Positions 27,051-35,469 of a DNA stretch of 64,000 nt are shown piece by piece. The DNA comes from Terrimesophilobacter mesophilus (lineage in GTDB: Bacteria; Actinomycetota; Actinomycetes; Actinomycetales; Microbacteriaceae): assembly GCF_014200375.1 (NCBI RefSeq), contig NZ_JACHBP010000001.1, positions 2,349,889-2,413,888 on the forward strand. Direction: 5' to 3'. Below the pieces are notes generated by a model. The model saw only the letters and a list, made by a program, of their open reading frames with translations, was not told the origin of the DNA and made no database searches. Numbering within the stretch: position 1 is the first letter of the stretch; each line of letters begins with the position of its first letter. The translations under genes were made by a program, and so were the position numbers.

Positions 27051-27112
27051 CAACATTGGTGCACGTTCGGCGACGATTCCTGCTCATCTGAGCAGAACAG
27101 CAACGAATGTTG
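27051..27112. promoter_or_regulatory. Candidate SorC operator region
   Basis: The 114 bases before the SorC gene contain two symmetric features. One is a 14-base palindrome, TGCTCA-TC-TGAGCA, at 27081-27094. The other is a wider inverted pair, CAACATT at 27051-27057 and AATGTTG at 27106-27112, which is nearly centred on it. SorC/DeoR regulators bind as tetramers to paired sites, so this could be an autoregulatory looping operator. No convincing -35/-10 pair with normal spacing was found. Confidence 0.45.
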
Positions 27113-27158
27113 AGTTTTTCAGGTCCGGTATCTAGCCTTGACGGGAGAGGAGACCGCC

Positions 27159-28103
27159 GTGCCCGTGCGAACCATCGACGACAGCGAGTTGCTCACCGTG
27201 CGCATCGCCGAGCTGTATTACGACGAGAACAAGACCCAGGACGAGATCGGCGCACTTCTCGGTGTCACACGCTGGAAGGTCGGCCGGATGCTCACCCAGG
27301 CGCGAGAGCGAGGCATCGTCCGCATCGAGATCGTTCATCCCCGGGCGCGCAGGCTCGGCGTCGAGCGCGAACTGTGCGAGCGGTTCGGTCTGGCGGATGC
27401 CGTCGTCGTGCCCCTGGCGGAGGATCTCCGGTCACGCGTCGCGCAGGCGGCCGCCGATTACCTCACAGCCCTTCGACCGGTCCCGCGCGCGCTGGGGATC
27501 AGCTGGGGCAGGACCCTGGATGACGTCGCGCATCACCTGCATCAGGGGTGGGCGAACGGGGTGACCGTTCTGCAGATCAACGGCAGCGTGAGCCTCAACC
27601 GGCGCCCGGGCACCGCATCCACGACGGCAGCGGAGATCGCCCACAAGGGCGGAGGCCAGGCGATCCTGCTCCCGAGCCCCGCCATTCTGGAGCGCCTCGA
27701 GACGGCGCGCGCGATCTCCTCCGACCGCACCGTCGCGGCCGTGCTCGATCGCGCGATCAGCGCCAACGCCTACCTCTTCAGTGCGGGGGTCGCCGACTCG
27801 ACATCCATTCTCGTCAGCAGCGGCTACCTGTCGCCCGACGATGTCTCGGAGCTGGTTCGGAAGGGTGCGGTGGGCGATGTCGTCGGCCGCTACATCGACG
27901 CGAACGGCAACCCCGTGGATCCGGGGCTGGATGAGCGTACCGTGGGAGTGGGTCTCGATCATCTGCGTGCCGCCGAGAGGGCCATCTTCGTGGTCACCGG
28001 CGAGCCGAAACACGACATCGCCCGAGCGGTGGTCACAAGCGGCCTGTGCAGTGTCATCGTGACGGACGAGGGCACCGCAGCGGCACTTCTGGAGGAACAA
28101 TGA
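27159..28103 (+). CDS. SorC/DeoR-type sugar-binding transcriptional regulator
   Basis: 314-residue regulator. The N-terminal helix-turn-helix is LLTVRIAELYYDENKTQDEIGALLGVTRWKVGRMLTQARERGIV. The large C-terminal domain binds phosphorylated sugars (GISWGRTLDDVAHHL ... VLQINGS ... FSAGVADSTS). GTG 27159 is preferred because GGGAGAGGAG lies 6-8 bases before it; an in-frame TTG at 27138 would add seven residues. Its stop overlaps the deoC start. Cotranscription with deoC suggests it senses deoxyribose-5-phosphate or a related sugar phosphate. Confidence 0.88.
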   Translation: MPVRTIDDSELLTVRIAELYYDENKTQDEIGALLGVTRWKVGRMLTQARERGIVRIEIVHPRARRLGVERELCERFGLADAVVVPLAEDLRSRVAQAAADYLTALRPVPRALGISWGRTLDDVAHHLHQGWANGVTVLQINGSVSLNRRPGTASTTAAEIAHKGGGQAILLPSPAILERLETARAISSDRTVAAVLDRAISANAYLFSAGVADSTSILVSSGYLSPDDVSELVRKGAVGDVVGRYIDANGNPVDPGLDERTVGVGLDHLRAAERAIFVVTGEPKHDIARAVVTSGLCSVIVTDEGTAAALLEEQ

Positions 28104-29113
28104 CAATCGAACAGTCTGTCGCGCTGGCGCCCGCTGCGAGAGCGATCCAGCTCATCGGGACCGACCTCACCGAGAAGAGCCTGAAACTCCATCTCGATGG
28201 TCTCTCCGGGGTGGATGCCGTCGGTCTTGAGGCGCGTGCAGCCGGTCTCGCGACGCGCTCCATCAAGACGACATCGAAGGCGTGGGCGCTGGACACCATC
28301 ATCCGGCTCATCGACCTGACGACGCTCGAAGGGGCTGACACACCGGGGAAGGTGCAGTCCCTCGTCGCCAAGGCCATGAACCCCGACCCCTCGGACCCGA
28401 CGACGCCTCGAGTCGCGGCGGTCTGCGTCTACGGGGACATGGTCGCCGATGCCGTTGCAGCGCTCGGAAGCGCCCACGCGGCAGGGGGCCCGACGGGCAT
28501 CAACGTCGCGGCGGTCGCCACGGCGTTCCCGAGTGGTCGCGCATCGCTCGCGGTCAAACTCGCCGACACGCGGGATGCGGTGGCAGCGGGGGCCGACGAG
28601 ATCGACATGGTCATCGACCGCGGTGCCTTCCTGTCCGGCAGGTACGGTGTCGTCTTCGAGCAGATCGTCGCGGTCAAGGAGGCCTGCCGGCGCGATGACG
28701 GCTCGATGGCTCATCTCAAGGTCATCCTCGAGACCGGTGAGCTGAACACCTACGACAATGTGCGGAAGGCATCCTGGCTGGCGATTCTCGCGGGTGCCGA
28801 CTTCATCAAGACGTCCACGGGCAAGGTGCAGCCGGCCGCCACGCTTCCCGTGACCCTTCTCATGCTCCAGGTCGTTAACGACTGGAACCGCCTCACCGGC
28901 GAGAAGATCGGCGTGAAGCCCGCGGGAGGCATCCGCTCATCGAAGGACGCGATCCGCTACCTCGTCACGGTCGCGGAGACCGTCGGCGAGGAGTGGCTGC
29001 ATCCGCACCTGTTCCGGTTCGGAGCGTCGAGCCTCCTGAACGATGTGCTGCTCCAGCGCCAGAAACTGAAGACCGGCCACTACAGCGGCCCCGATTACGT
29101 CACGATCGACTAG
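28100..29113 (+). CDS. deoC: Deoxyribose-phosphate aldolase
   Basis: 337-residue class I aldolase that splits deoxyribose-5-phosphate to glyceraldehyde-3-phosphate and acetaldehyde. The Schiff-base lysine lies in GADFIKTSTGK and the second active-site lysine in GVKPAGGIRSS. VAAVCVYGDMVADA and NVAAVATAFPSG match the barrel strands. It is longer than E. coli DeoC (259 residues) and of the long actinobacterial type. The ATG overlaps the SorC stop, and aldehyde dehydrogenase genes follow 10 bases later. These could oxidise the acetaldehyde product. Confidence 0.93.
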   Translation: MTIEQSVALAPAARAIQLIGTDLTEKSLKLHLDGLSGVDAVGLEARAAGLATRSIKTTSKAWALDTIIRLIDLTTLEGADTPGKVQSLVAKAMNPDPSDPTTPRVAAVCVYGDMVADAVAALGSAHAAGGPTGINVAAVATAFPSGRASLAVKLADTRDAVAAGADEIDMVIDRGAFLSGRYGVVFEQIVAVKEACRRDDGSMAHLKVILETGELNTYDNVRKASWLAILAGADFIKTSTGKVQPAATLPVTLLMLQVVNDWNRLTGEKIGVKPAGGIRSSKDAIRYLVTVAETVGEEWLHPHLFRFGASSLLNDVLLQRQKLKTGHYSGPDYVTID

Positions 29114-29123
29114 GAGAGACACC

Positions 29124-30677
29124 ATGAGTTTCCTCGAATACGCGCCAGCGCCGGAGTCGAAAAGCATCCTTCACCTCAAGAAGGACTACGGGCTCTTCAT
29201 CGACGGCGATTTCCGAGACGGGCATGGAACCCCGTTCACCACGATCTCGCCGGCCGACGAGAGTCCCATAGCTCGCATCGCGAATGCGAACACCGCGGAT
29301 GTCGACACGGCCGTCGCCGCCGCCAGGCGTGCGTACGACAAGACCTGGTCGCGCATGAGCGGAGCTGACCGCGGCAAGTACCTCTTCCGGATCGCACGGC
29401 TCGTGCAGGAGCGCTCCAGGGAACTCGCGGTCGCCGAGAGCCTCGACAACGGCAAGCCGATCAAGGAGAGCCGGGATGTCGATGTCCCCCTCGTCGCGGC
29501 CTGGTTCTTCTACTACGCCGGATGGGCGGACAAGCTCGATCACGCCGGTCTCGGCCCTTCGCCTCGCGCCCTCGGGGTCGCTGCGCAGGTCATTCCGTGG
29601 AACTTCCCGCTGCTCATGCTCGCCTGGAAGATCGCGCCGGCGCTCGCCGCCGGCAACACCGTCGTCCTGAAGCCGGCGGAGACCACCCCGCTGTCCGCGC
29701 TCGTCTTCGCCGAGATCCTGCAGCAGGCGGATCTGCCCGCGGGCGTCGTCAACATCATCACCGGAGCCGGGGACACGGGTTCTGCGCTCGTCAACCATCC
29801 GGACGTCGACAAGGTCGCGTTCACCGGATCGACGGCGGTCGGACGGGCGATCGCCAGATCGACGGCGGGAACCGGCAAGAAGATCACGCTCGAGCTCGGT
29901 GGAAAGGCCGCGAACATCGTGTTCGACGACGCGCCCATGGACCAGGCGATCGAGGGGATCGTCAACGGGATCTTCTTCAACCAGGGCCACGTCTGCTGCG
30001 CAGGGAGCCGCCTGCTCGTGCAGGAGAACATCCACGACGAGGTCATCGACCGGCTCAAGCAACGGCTCTCGACCCTGCGAATGGGCGACCCGCTCGACAA
30101 GAACACCGACATCGGCGCGATCAACTCCAAGGCGCAGCTCGAGCGGATTCGCGCACTGTCCGAGGTCGGGGAGCAGGAGGGGGCGACGCGCTGGAGTGCG
30201 GACTGCGAGATCCCGGCGAAGGGCTTCTGGTTCGCACCCACGATCTTCACGAACGTCGAGACGAGCCACCGCATCGCGCGGGAGGAGATCTTCGGCCCCG
30301 TGCTGTCCGTGCTCACCTTCCGCACGCCTGCGGAGGCCATCGCCAAGGCGAACAACACCCCGTATGGGCTCTCCGCTGGCATCTGGTCCGACAAGGGCAG
30401 CCGCATCCTGGGTGTCGCCGATCGCCTGAAGGCGGGTGTCGTCTGGGCGAACACCTTCAACCGGTTCGACCCCGCGAGTCCGTTCGGGGGTTACAAGGAG
30501 TCCGGCTACGGGCGTGAAGGCGGCCGTCATGGGCTCGGCGCATACCTTCAGTCCGGATGGTCGGATGCGCTTCCCGCATCCCGATCGCCGCGGCCATCAC
30601 GAGCCATCCGGCCGTCGACGAAGGCGAAGCCGGCCGAGAAGGCCGTTCGCGCGGCCTCGAAGGGAGCGGCGTCATGA
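29124..30677 (+). CDS. Aldehyde dehydrogenase, catalytic partner
   Basis: 517-residue NAD(P)-dependent aldehyde dehydrogenase. PWNFPLLMLAWKIAPALAAGN is the cofactor region, GSTAVGRAIA the Rossmann loop, and LELGGKAANIVF carries the general-base Glu. GHVCCAGSRL holds the nucleophilic Cys and EEIFGPVL is conserved. A C-terminal tail of about 35 residues rich in Ala, Lys, Pro and Arg goes beyond the usual fold. AGGAGAGACACC before the ATG is a good ribosome-binding site. It overlaps the truncated ALDH gene by 4 bases. Likely job: oxidise the aldehyde produced in the deoC pathway. Confidence 0.9.
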   Translation: MSFLEYAPAPESKSILHLKKDYGLFIDGDFRDGHGTPFTTISPADESPIARIANANTADVDTAVAAARRAYDKTWSRMSGADRGKYLFRIARLVQERSRELAVAESLDNGKPIKESRDVDVPLVAAWFFYYAGWADKLDHAGLGPSPRALGVAAQVIPWNFPLLMLAWKIAPALAAGNTVVLKPAETTPLSALVFAEILQQADLPAGVVNIITGAGDTGSALVNHPDVDKVAFTGSTAVGRAIARSTAGTGKKITLELGGKAANIVFDDAPMDQAIEGIVNGIFFNQGHVCCAGSRLLVQENIHDEVIDRLKQRLSTLRMGDPLDKNTDIGAINSKAQLERIRALSEVGEQEGATRWSADCEIPAKGFWFAPTIFTNVETSHRIAREEIFGPVLSVLTFRTPAEAIAKANNTPYGLSAGIWSDKGSRILGVADRLKAGVVWANTFNRFDPASPFGGYKESGYGREGGRHGLGAYLQSGWSDALPASRSPRPSRAIRPSTKAKPAEKAVRAASKGAAS

Positions 30678-31546
30678 CCGCGCACCTCACCATCCCGAAA
30701 ACGTACAAGCTCTACATCGGTGGCGCTTTTCCGCGCAGCGAGTCCGGCCGCACCTACGAGGTGGCCACTCGCTCCGGGGCGTTTCTCGCCAATGCGGCCA
30801 AAGCGAGCCGCAAGGATGCGAGGGACGCGGTCGTCGCGGCCCGTGCAGCGCAGTCCGGATGGGCGGGAGCGACCGCGTACAATCGCGGCCAGGTTCTCTA
30901 CCGCATCGCGGAACTGCTCGAAGGGCGTCGCGCACAGTTCGTCGACGAGCTGCGGAGCGCGGGAGGGGTCACCGAGGCCGCAGCGCAGCGTGAAGTCGAT
31001 GCGGCGATCGACGTGTGGGTCTGGTACGCGGGATGGGCCGACAAGTACCTGCAGGTGACCGGAAACGGTAACGCCGTCAGCGGGCCGTACTTCAACATCT
31101 CGACGCCGGAGCCCACCGGCGTCGTCGCGGCGATCGCGCCTCAGGATGCCGCGGCCTGGGGAGGCGGACTGCTCGGCCTGGTGTCGGTCATCGCCCCCGT
31201 GCTCGTCAGTGGGAACACGCTCGTCGTCGTGGCGAGCGAGTCGACGCCGCTGCCGGCCATCAGCCTCGCCGAGGTTCTCGCGACGAGCGACGTGCCCGGC
31301 GGAGTCGTGAACATTCTCACCGGATCTCCCGCTGAGATCGCACCGTGGCTCGCGAGCCACGCTGACGTCAATGCACTCGACCTCACCGGTGCGGAGGGCA
31401 TGGACTGGATCGACCTCCAGATCGCCGCCGCGGACACGCTCAAGCGAGTTCTCCCTCCCGAGTCCGGTATTCCCACGCCATCGTTGGATCGTGTGCAGTT
31501 CTATACGGAGACGAAGACGGTCTGGCATCCGAAGGGCATCGTGTAG
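30674..31546 (+). CDS. Truncated, non-catalytic ALDH-family protein
   Basis: 290-residue protein with only the N-terminal two thirds of an aldehyde dehydrogenase fold. Recognisable are YKLYIGGAFPRSESGRTYEV, VWYAGWADKYLQVTG, VVAAIAPQDAAAWGGGL and GVVNILTGSPAEIAPWLA. It stops before any catalytic Cys, and the general-base Glu motif is absent, so it cannot be an ordinary ALDH. The ATG overlaps the previous ALDH stop. Together the two proteins total 807 residues in the layout of ALDH16 enzymes, where an active ALDH domain is followed by an inactive, incomplete one. It is probably a structural partner. Confidence 0.82.
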   Translation: MTAHLTIPKTYKLYIGGAFPRSESGRTYEVATRSGAFLANAAKASRKDARDAVVAARAAQSGWAGATAYNRGQVLYRIAELLEGRRAQFVDELRSAGGVTEAAAQREVDAAIDVWVWYAGWADKYLQVTGNGNAVSGPYFNISTPEPTGVVAAIAPQDAAAWGGGLLGLVSVIAPVLVSGNTLVVVASESTPLPAISLAEVLATSDVPGGVVNILTGSPAEIAPWLASHADVNALDLTGAEGMDWIDLQIAAADTLKRVLPPESGIPTPSLDRVQFYTETKTVWHPKGIV

Positions 31547-31599
31547 TCGCGGAGGCATCGCCCCTCGACTGTTGCCCGGACTTCGCGTACCCTGTTGCC

Positions 31600-32517
31600 G
31601 TGGGGATGGCCGGGGGGCTCTTCGTGCGGCGCTCCGTCGCACGGTGGTTCGGCATGCTCGCCGCAGGTGCGATTGTCGCCTCGTTCATGGTGTTCGCGAC
31701 GGCTGCGCCGGCGTCCGCTGCGGGCGAGAACACGATACTGACGCTCATCAACCGGGATCGCGCTGCCGTTGGTCTCGGTCCGCTCAAGTTCAACGCCGCG
31801 ATCAATGCCGTTGCGTTGGCCTGGGCGAAGACGATGGCGGCGAACGACTCGATGGTCCACAACCCCGATTACTCCAGCCAGATCCCCACCGGATGGACTC
31901 GCGCAGGCGAGAACATCGCTCGTGGGTTTCCGACGCCAGAGGCGGTCCACGACGCGTGGATGCATTCGACGGGGCACCGAGCCAATATTCTCGGCGATTA
32001 CACCGACGTGGGAATCGCGTTCATCACGGTCGACGGAACGACCTGGGCGGTCGAGGATTTCGCCAAGTACGGCACGACCTCGGCACCCGCGACGCCGAAG
32101 CCGAAGAAGCCGCCGGCTCCGTCCTCTCCCGCCAGGCCGTCGACACAGGACTGGTCGTTGACGCAGCAGGGGTCCCCGTCGTCGACGCCGGAGAAGTCCC
32201 CTGCGGAGAGCGATCCGGCGAGGGCCGCGCGGATTCCTCACGAGATCGACCTGAGCCTGCTCCCCGACGAGGAGCCGACGAGTGTACCGCCGTCGACCCC
32301 GGATGCTGCTGAGAACAGGAGCACGCGGCCCGGTCAGGACACGGACGCGAATCCCTCCGGGGAGCCGCGGAATTCCCTGTCGTTGGTCGCAGCGATGTGG
32401 CACAGCGGCCCGGGACTCGGCGGCGTGGTGCTCGGCGGCGCGGGACTCGCCGGCCTGGTGCTCGCCGCGGGCGCCGTCACCGGAGCGAGACTCCGGCGGC
32501 GGTGGCGTCGCGGCTGA
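31600..32517 (+). CDS. Secreted CAP-domain protein with C-terminal membrane anchor
   Basis: 305-residue exported protein. Residues 1-41 form a signal peptide with an RR-containing n-region, the hydrophobic WFGMLAAGAIVASFMVFATAAP, and an AxA site near APASAA. Residues about 43-160 are a CAP/SCP domain with NRDRAAVGLGPL, HNPDYSSQIP, AGENIARG and STGHRANILGDYTDVGI. A Pro/Ser-rich linker of about 100 residues leads to a final hydrophobic helix (VLGGAGLAGLVLAAGAV) and an Arg-rich end, so it is likely wall-facing but membrane-tethered. GTG 31600 and ATG 31606 are both possible starts. The activity is unknown. Confidence 0.82.
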   Translation: MGMAGGLFVRRSVARWFGMLAAGAIVASFMVFATAAPASAAGENTILTLINRDRAAVGLGPLKFNAAINAVALAWAKTMAANDSMVHNPDYSSQIPTGWTRAGENIARGFPTPEAVHDAWMHSTGHRANILGDYTDVGIAFITVDGTTWAVEDFAKYGTTSAPATPKPKKPPAPSSPARPSTQDWSLTQQGSPSSTPEKSPAESDPARAARIPHEIDLSLLPDEEPTSVPPSTPDAAENRSTRPGQDTDANPSGEPRNSLSLVAAMWHSGPGLGGVVLGGAGLAGLVLAAGAVTGARLRRRWRRG

Positions 32518-32539
32518 TCACGCGCGAAGCCGAATGTAA

Positions 32540-32591
32540 AGTAACAGAACGGTAACGGAACCGGTATAGTAGGCACACCCGCTTCGGCGGG
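32540..32591 (+). promoter_or_regulatory. Promoter with tandem response-regulator box and leader hairpin
   Basis: Two contiguous 11-base units, AGTAACAGAAC (32540-32550) and GGTAACGGAAC (32551-32561), agree at 9 of 11 positions and cover the -35 region. A -10 hexamer TATAGT lies at 32565-32570. Just downstream, CCCGC-TTCG-GCGGG (32578-32591) is a stem with a UUCG tetraloop at the predicted mRNA 5' end. The unit spacing is that of OmpR-family regulators such as MtrA (GTAAC-N6-GTAAC) or PhoP. Which protein binds is inference. Confidence 0.55.
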
Positions 32592-32614
32592 ACACTGTCG
32601 AACTACCGAATGGC

Positions 32615-33526
32615 GTGTCAATGGCGACTGCCCACCACCCGAGAGCGCGTGCGGCGCGACGCTGGGTCATCGTGAGCGCACTGTTCGTCGGATTCCTCGG
32701 CGTGATGGTGTTGGGTCCGGGTCCGTCGAAGGTCGAGGCCTCGAATCTCTTCGGGGGGTTGAGGGCCCCCGGGGAGGCCGCGTTCATCGCCGGCCACCGG
32801 GGCGACCGCTCTGTCGCACCTGAGAACACGATGGCATCGATGCAGGCCGCGCTCGACGGGCCCATGGAATTCGTCGAGGCGGACATCCAGCTGACGCGCG
32901 ACGGCATCCCCGTCCTCCTGCACGACACCTTTGTGAATCGGACGACGAACGGAAGCGGAAGGGTGGGAGACCTCACGCTCCGGGAGTTGCAGGAGCTCGA
33001 TGCGGGATCGTGGTATTCGCCCGCGTTCGCACGCACCAGGATTCCGACGCTCGAGTCGCTCCTGTCCGCGCTGCAGGCCAAACAGGCGGCGGGGAATGCC
33101 AAGAAGGCCCTGCTCGAACTCAAGGGGTACTGGAGCACCGGCGAGGTCCGCATCGTCACGGACCTCATCGCCGACTACGGCGTCGGAAACCTCGTCATCA
33201 TGTCGAGCTTCGACCTCTCGACGATCGATCACCTCGGCGAGGCGGACGGCACTCTGCCCGTCGCGATCATCACCTCGCACCTGCCCAATGACCCCGTGGG
33301 TTTTGCGAGACTCTATGGGGCGATGGCCATCATCACGAGCCAGTCCGCCGTCGAGGGAGACCTCTGGGTCGTCGATCGGATGCACCGCGCGGGCCTCGGC
33401 CTCGTGCTGTACACGCTCAATACCAAGTCGGCGTGGAAGAACGCCCTCGCGCTCGGTGTGGACGGGGTGATCACCGATCGCCCGGATCGCCTCGACCGGT
33501 GGCTGCTCGCCGCATCAGAGGGTTGA
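32615..33526 (+). CDS. Exported glycerophosphodiester phosphodiesterase
   Basis: 303-residue GDPD-family enzyme that hydrolyses glycerophosphodiesters to glycerol-3-phosphate. Catalytic and metal motifs are GHRGDRSVAPENTMAS (residues about 61-76), EADIQLTRDGIPVLLHD and LLELKGYW. The N-terminus RRWVIVSALFVGFLGVMVLG is one hydrophobic segment, acting as a signal peptide or anchor, so the enzyme should face outside. GTG 32615 and ATG 32621 are both possible starts. The promoter carries a tandem box compatible with phosphate or envelope-stress control. It is followed closely by an SGNH hydrolase. Confidence 0.88.
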   Translation: MSMATAHHPRARAARRWVIVSALFVGFLGVMVLGPGPSKVEASNLFGGLRAPGEAAFIAGHRGDRSVAPENTMASMQAALDGPMEFVEADIQLTRDGIPVLLHDTFVNRTTNGSGRVGDLTLRELQELDAGSWYSPAFARTRIPTLESLLSALQAKQAAGNAKKALLELKGYWSTGEVRIVTDLIADYGVGNLVIMSSFDLSTIDHLGEADGTLPVAIITSHLPNDPVGFARLYGAMAIITSQSAVEGDLWVVDRMHRAGLGLVLYTLNTKSAWKNALALGVDGVITDRPDRLDRWLLAASEG

Positions 33527-33530
33527 TGTC

Positions 33531-34094
33531 GTGGCGAGCACTTCCGCGCGAACCGTCGTCTTCCTCGGTGACAGCATCACGGCGGCCGGACGGTGGAGCG
33601 ACTGGTTCCCGGACTCGACTGCCGTCAACCTCGGCGTGTCCGGCAACAAGACCGCGGACATCCTGAACCGGATCGATGAGGTCGTCGCGGCAGCGCCGGA
33701 CGGGATCTCGCTGCTCATCGGGACCAACGACCTCGGGGCAGGATATCCCGTCGACCGTGTCGTCGACGGGGTGGGTTCAGTCGTCGATGTACTCCGACGC
33801 GAGGTGCCGGACGCCCGATTGCTCCTGCAGTCGATCATGCCGAGGGGGCGCGAGTTCGCCAGGCGGATCAGGCGTGTGAACCGCCGGCTGCGTCGTATCG
33901 CCCCGACCGTGCATGCCGAATACCTGGACCTCTGGCCGGGGATGGCGACGTGGCGTGGCGCCCTGCGCGACGAACTCACGATCGACGGGCTGCACCTGAG
34001 CGAAGCAGGATATGCCGCGTGGCTGGAGCTCCTGCGCCCTGCGGTGTCGAGGCTGCCCCTGTCTCCGCCTATCGGCTCGGGGACAGAGCGCTAG
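33531..34094 (+). CDS. SGNH/GDSL-family hydrolase
   Basis: 187-residue esterase-type enzyme without a signal peptide. Block I is VFLGDSITAAGRW with the nucleophile Ser in GDSIT, block II has GVSGNKTADI, block III is LLIGTNDLGAGY, and block V is TIDGLHLSEAGY with the Asp and His. All four SGNH catalytic residues are therefore present. It starts with GTG only 4 bases after the glycerophosphodiesterase stop, so the two are probably expressed together. Its stop interlocks with the convergent M20 gene at CTAG. The substrate may be a lipid or acetylated sugar. Confidence 0.86.
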   Translation: MASTSARTVVFLGDSITAAGRWSDWFPDSTAVNLGVSGNKTADILNRIDEVVAAAPDGISLLIGTNDLGAGYPVDRVVDGVGSVVDVLRREVPDARLLLQSIMPRGREFARRIRRVNRRLRRIAPTVHAEYLDLWPGMATWRGALRDELTIDGLHLSEAGYAAWLELLRPAVSRLPLSPPIGSGTER

Positions 34095-35434
34095 AGCTTC
34101 CCGATGAGCCGGGTGTAGAACCCGACGCCGCACAGGAACGTCGCGACGCTGATCCGCTCGTTCTTCGCGTGGAGGGTCCCGCGCTCCTCCTTCGACATCT
34201 CGAACGGGCTGAAGCGGTAGACGTGTTCGCTGATGCGCGTGAAGTGGCGGCTGTCGCTCGCCCCGAGCATGACGTACGGCGTGACGATCGTGCCGCCGAA
34301 CGTCTCCTCGATGGTGGACTTCACGAGCTCCCACGCCCGTCCGCTCGTCGGCGAGACGGGGGAGGGCTCCGTGGGGTGAAGGGCCTCGACCTGCACCGCC
34401 TCATCCCTGATCGCCCTGCGCACGTGCGCGATCGACTCTTCGACGTTCGAGTCGATCGCAATTCGGATGTTGACGATCGCCTCCGCGCGTTCCGGCAGCG
34501 CGTTGGCCGCCTGTGCTCCGCTCAACTGGGTCACGACCTGTGTCGTGCGCACCATGGCGTTCGTCTCGTCGCCAAGACGCGCAAAGAGTCCGAGGAGAGG
34601 GAGCTTCGACAGCCAGAGATTCGTGAACACCCACTTGAGCGGCTGTCTGGCGTGCGCACCGAGCGTCCTGATCATCTCGAGGTTCGTCGGCACGAAGGAC
34701 TTCCGAAACGGCTTGCGATTGAGGCGCATGATCGCTCGCGCGAGGCGCACGGTCGCGGCGAACGCGGGAGGCGTCGAAGCGTGTCCGCCCTGCTGGTCGA
34801 CGACGAGCCGAAGGCTCAGGATGCCCTTCTCGCTCACCCCGACGACGGCGATCGGTTCCGTCACCCCCGGGAAGATGCCCTCGACGACGGCACCGCCCTC
34901 ATCCAGCACGAGAGCGGGCCGGATGCCACGTTCCTCGAGGAGATCGACGATGACGCGCGCACCAGAGCCCGCCGTCTCCTCGTTGTGCCCGAAGCTCAGA
35001 TAAATGTCGTGGTCGGGGGTGAAACCGTCAGCCAGGTGGGTCTCCACGCCTTCGAGGATGCTGATGAGCGAGCTCTTGTCATCGAGCGTCCCGCGTCCCC
35101 AGACATAGTCTTCTCCGGCTTCGCCGACGAGCTCGCCGCCGAACGGCGGGTGCTCCCAGCCCTCGTTCGTCGCGGCGACGACGTCGTAGTGCGCCATGAG
35201 AATCGACGGGTCGCCTTCCCCGGCACCGGTCCAGCGGAACAGCATCGAATGGTTGTCCACGAGTTCGAGGTCCAGGCTCGCGTGAGCCCTGGGGTACCTG
35301 GTCGCGAGTTCGGCTCGGAAGGCGGCGAACGGCTCCCAGTCGGTCTCACCATCGTCGAGTCGCGACACGGTGGGTATTCGAACGAGCGCGCGAAGGTTCT
35401 CCACCGCGCGTCGGCCATCGATCTCAGGTTGCAC
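34091..35434 (-). CDS. M20 family metallopeptidase (PM20D1-like)
   Basis: 447-residue zinc-dependent amidohydrolase. Zinc ligands and catalytic residues appear in LMAHYDVVAA, WGRGTLDDKSSL, HNEETAGSGA and LDEGGAVVEG, with a last ligand in ASDSRHFTRISEHVYRF. The dimerisation domain insertion is around SEKGILSLRLVVDQQGGHAS. The length and the LDEGG motif fit the carboxypeptidase PM20D1/CPS1 branch, which handles N-acyl amino acids or dipeptides. It has no signal peptide. It is divergent from the small membrane protein at 35470. Confidence 0.87.
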   Translation of the reverse strand: MQPEIDGRRAVENLRALVRIPTVSRLDDGETDWEPFAAFRAELATRYPRAHASLDLELVDNHSMLFRWTGAGEGDPSILMAHYDVVAATNEGWEHPPFGGELVGEAGEDYVWGRGTLDDKSSLISILEGVETHLADGFTPDHDIYLSFGHNEETAGSGARVIVDLLEERGIRPALVLDEGGAVVEGIFPGVTEPIAVVGVSEKGILSLRLVVDQQGGHASTPPAFAATVRLARAIMRLNRKPFRKSFVPTNLEMIRTLGAHARQPLKWVFTNLWLSKLPLLGLFARLGDETNAMVRTTQVVTQLSGAQAANALPERAEAIVNIRIAIDSNVEESIAHVRRAIRDEAVQVEALHPTEPSPVSPTSGRAWELVKSTIEETFGGTIVTPYVMLGASDSRHFTRISEHVYRFSPFEMSKEERGTLHAKNERISVATFLCGVGFYTRLIGKL

Positions 35435-35469
35435 ACCCCGACTCTATAAGGCGGATAGCCTTGGAATCG

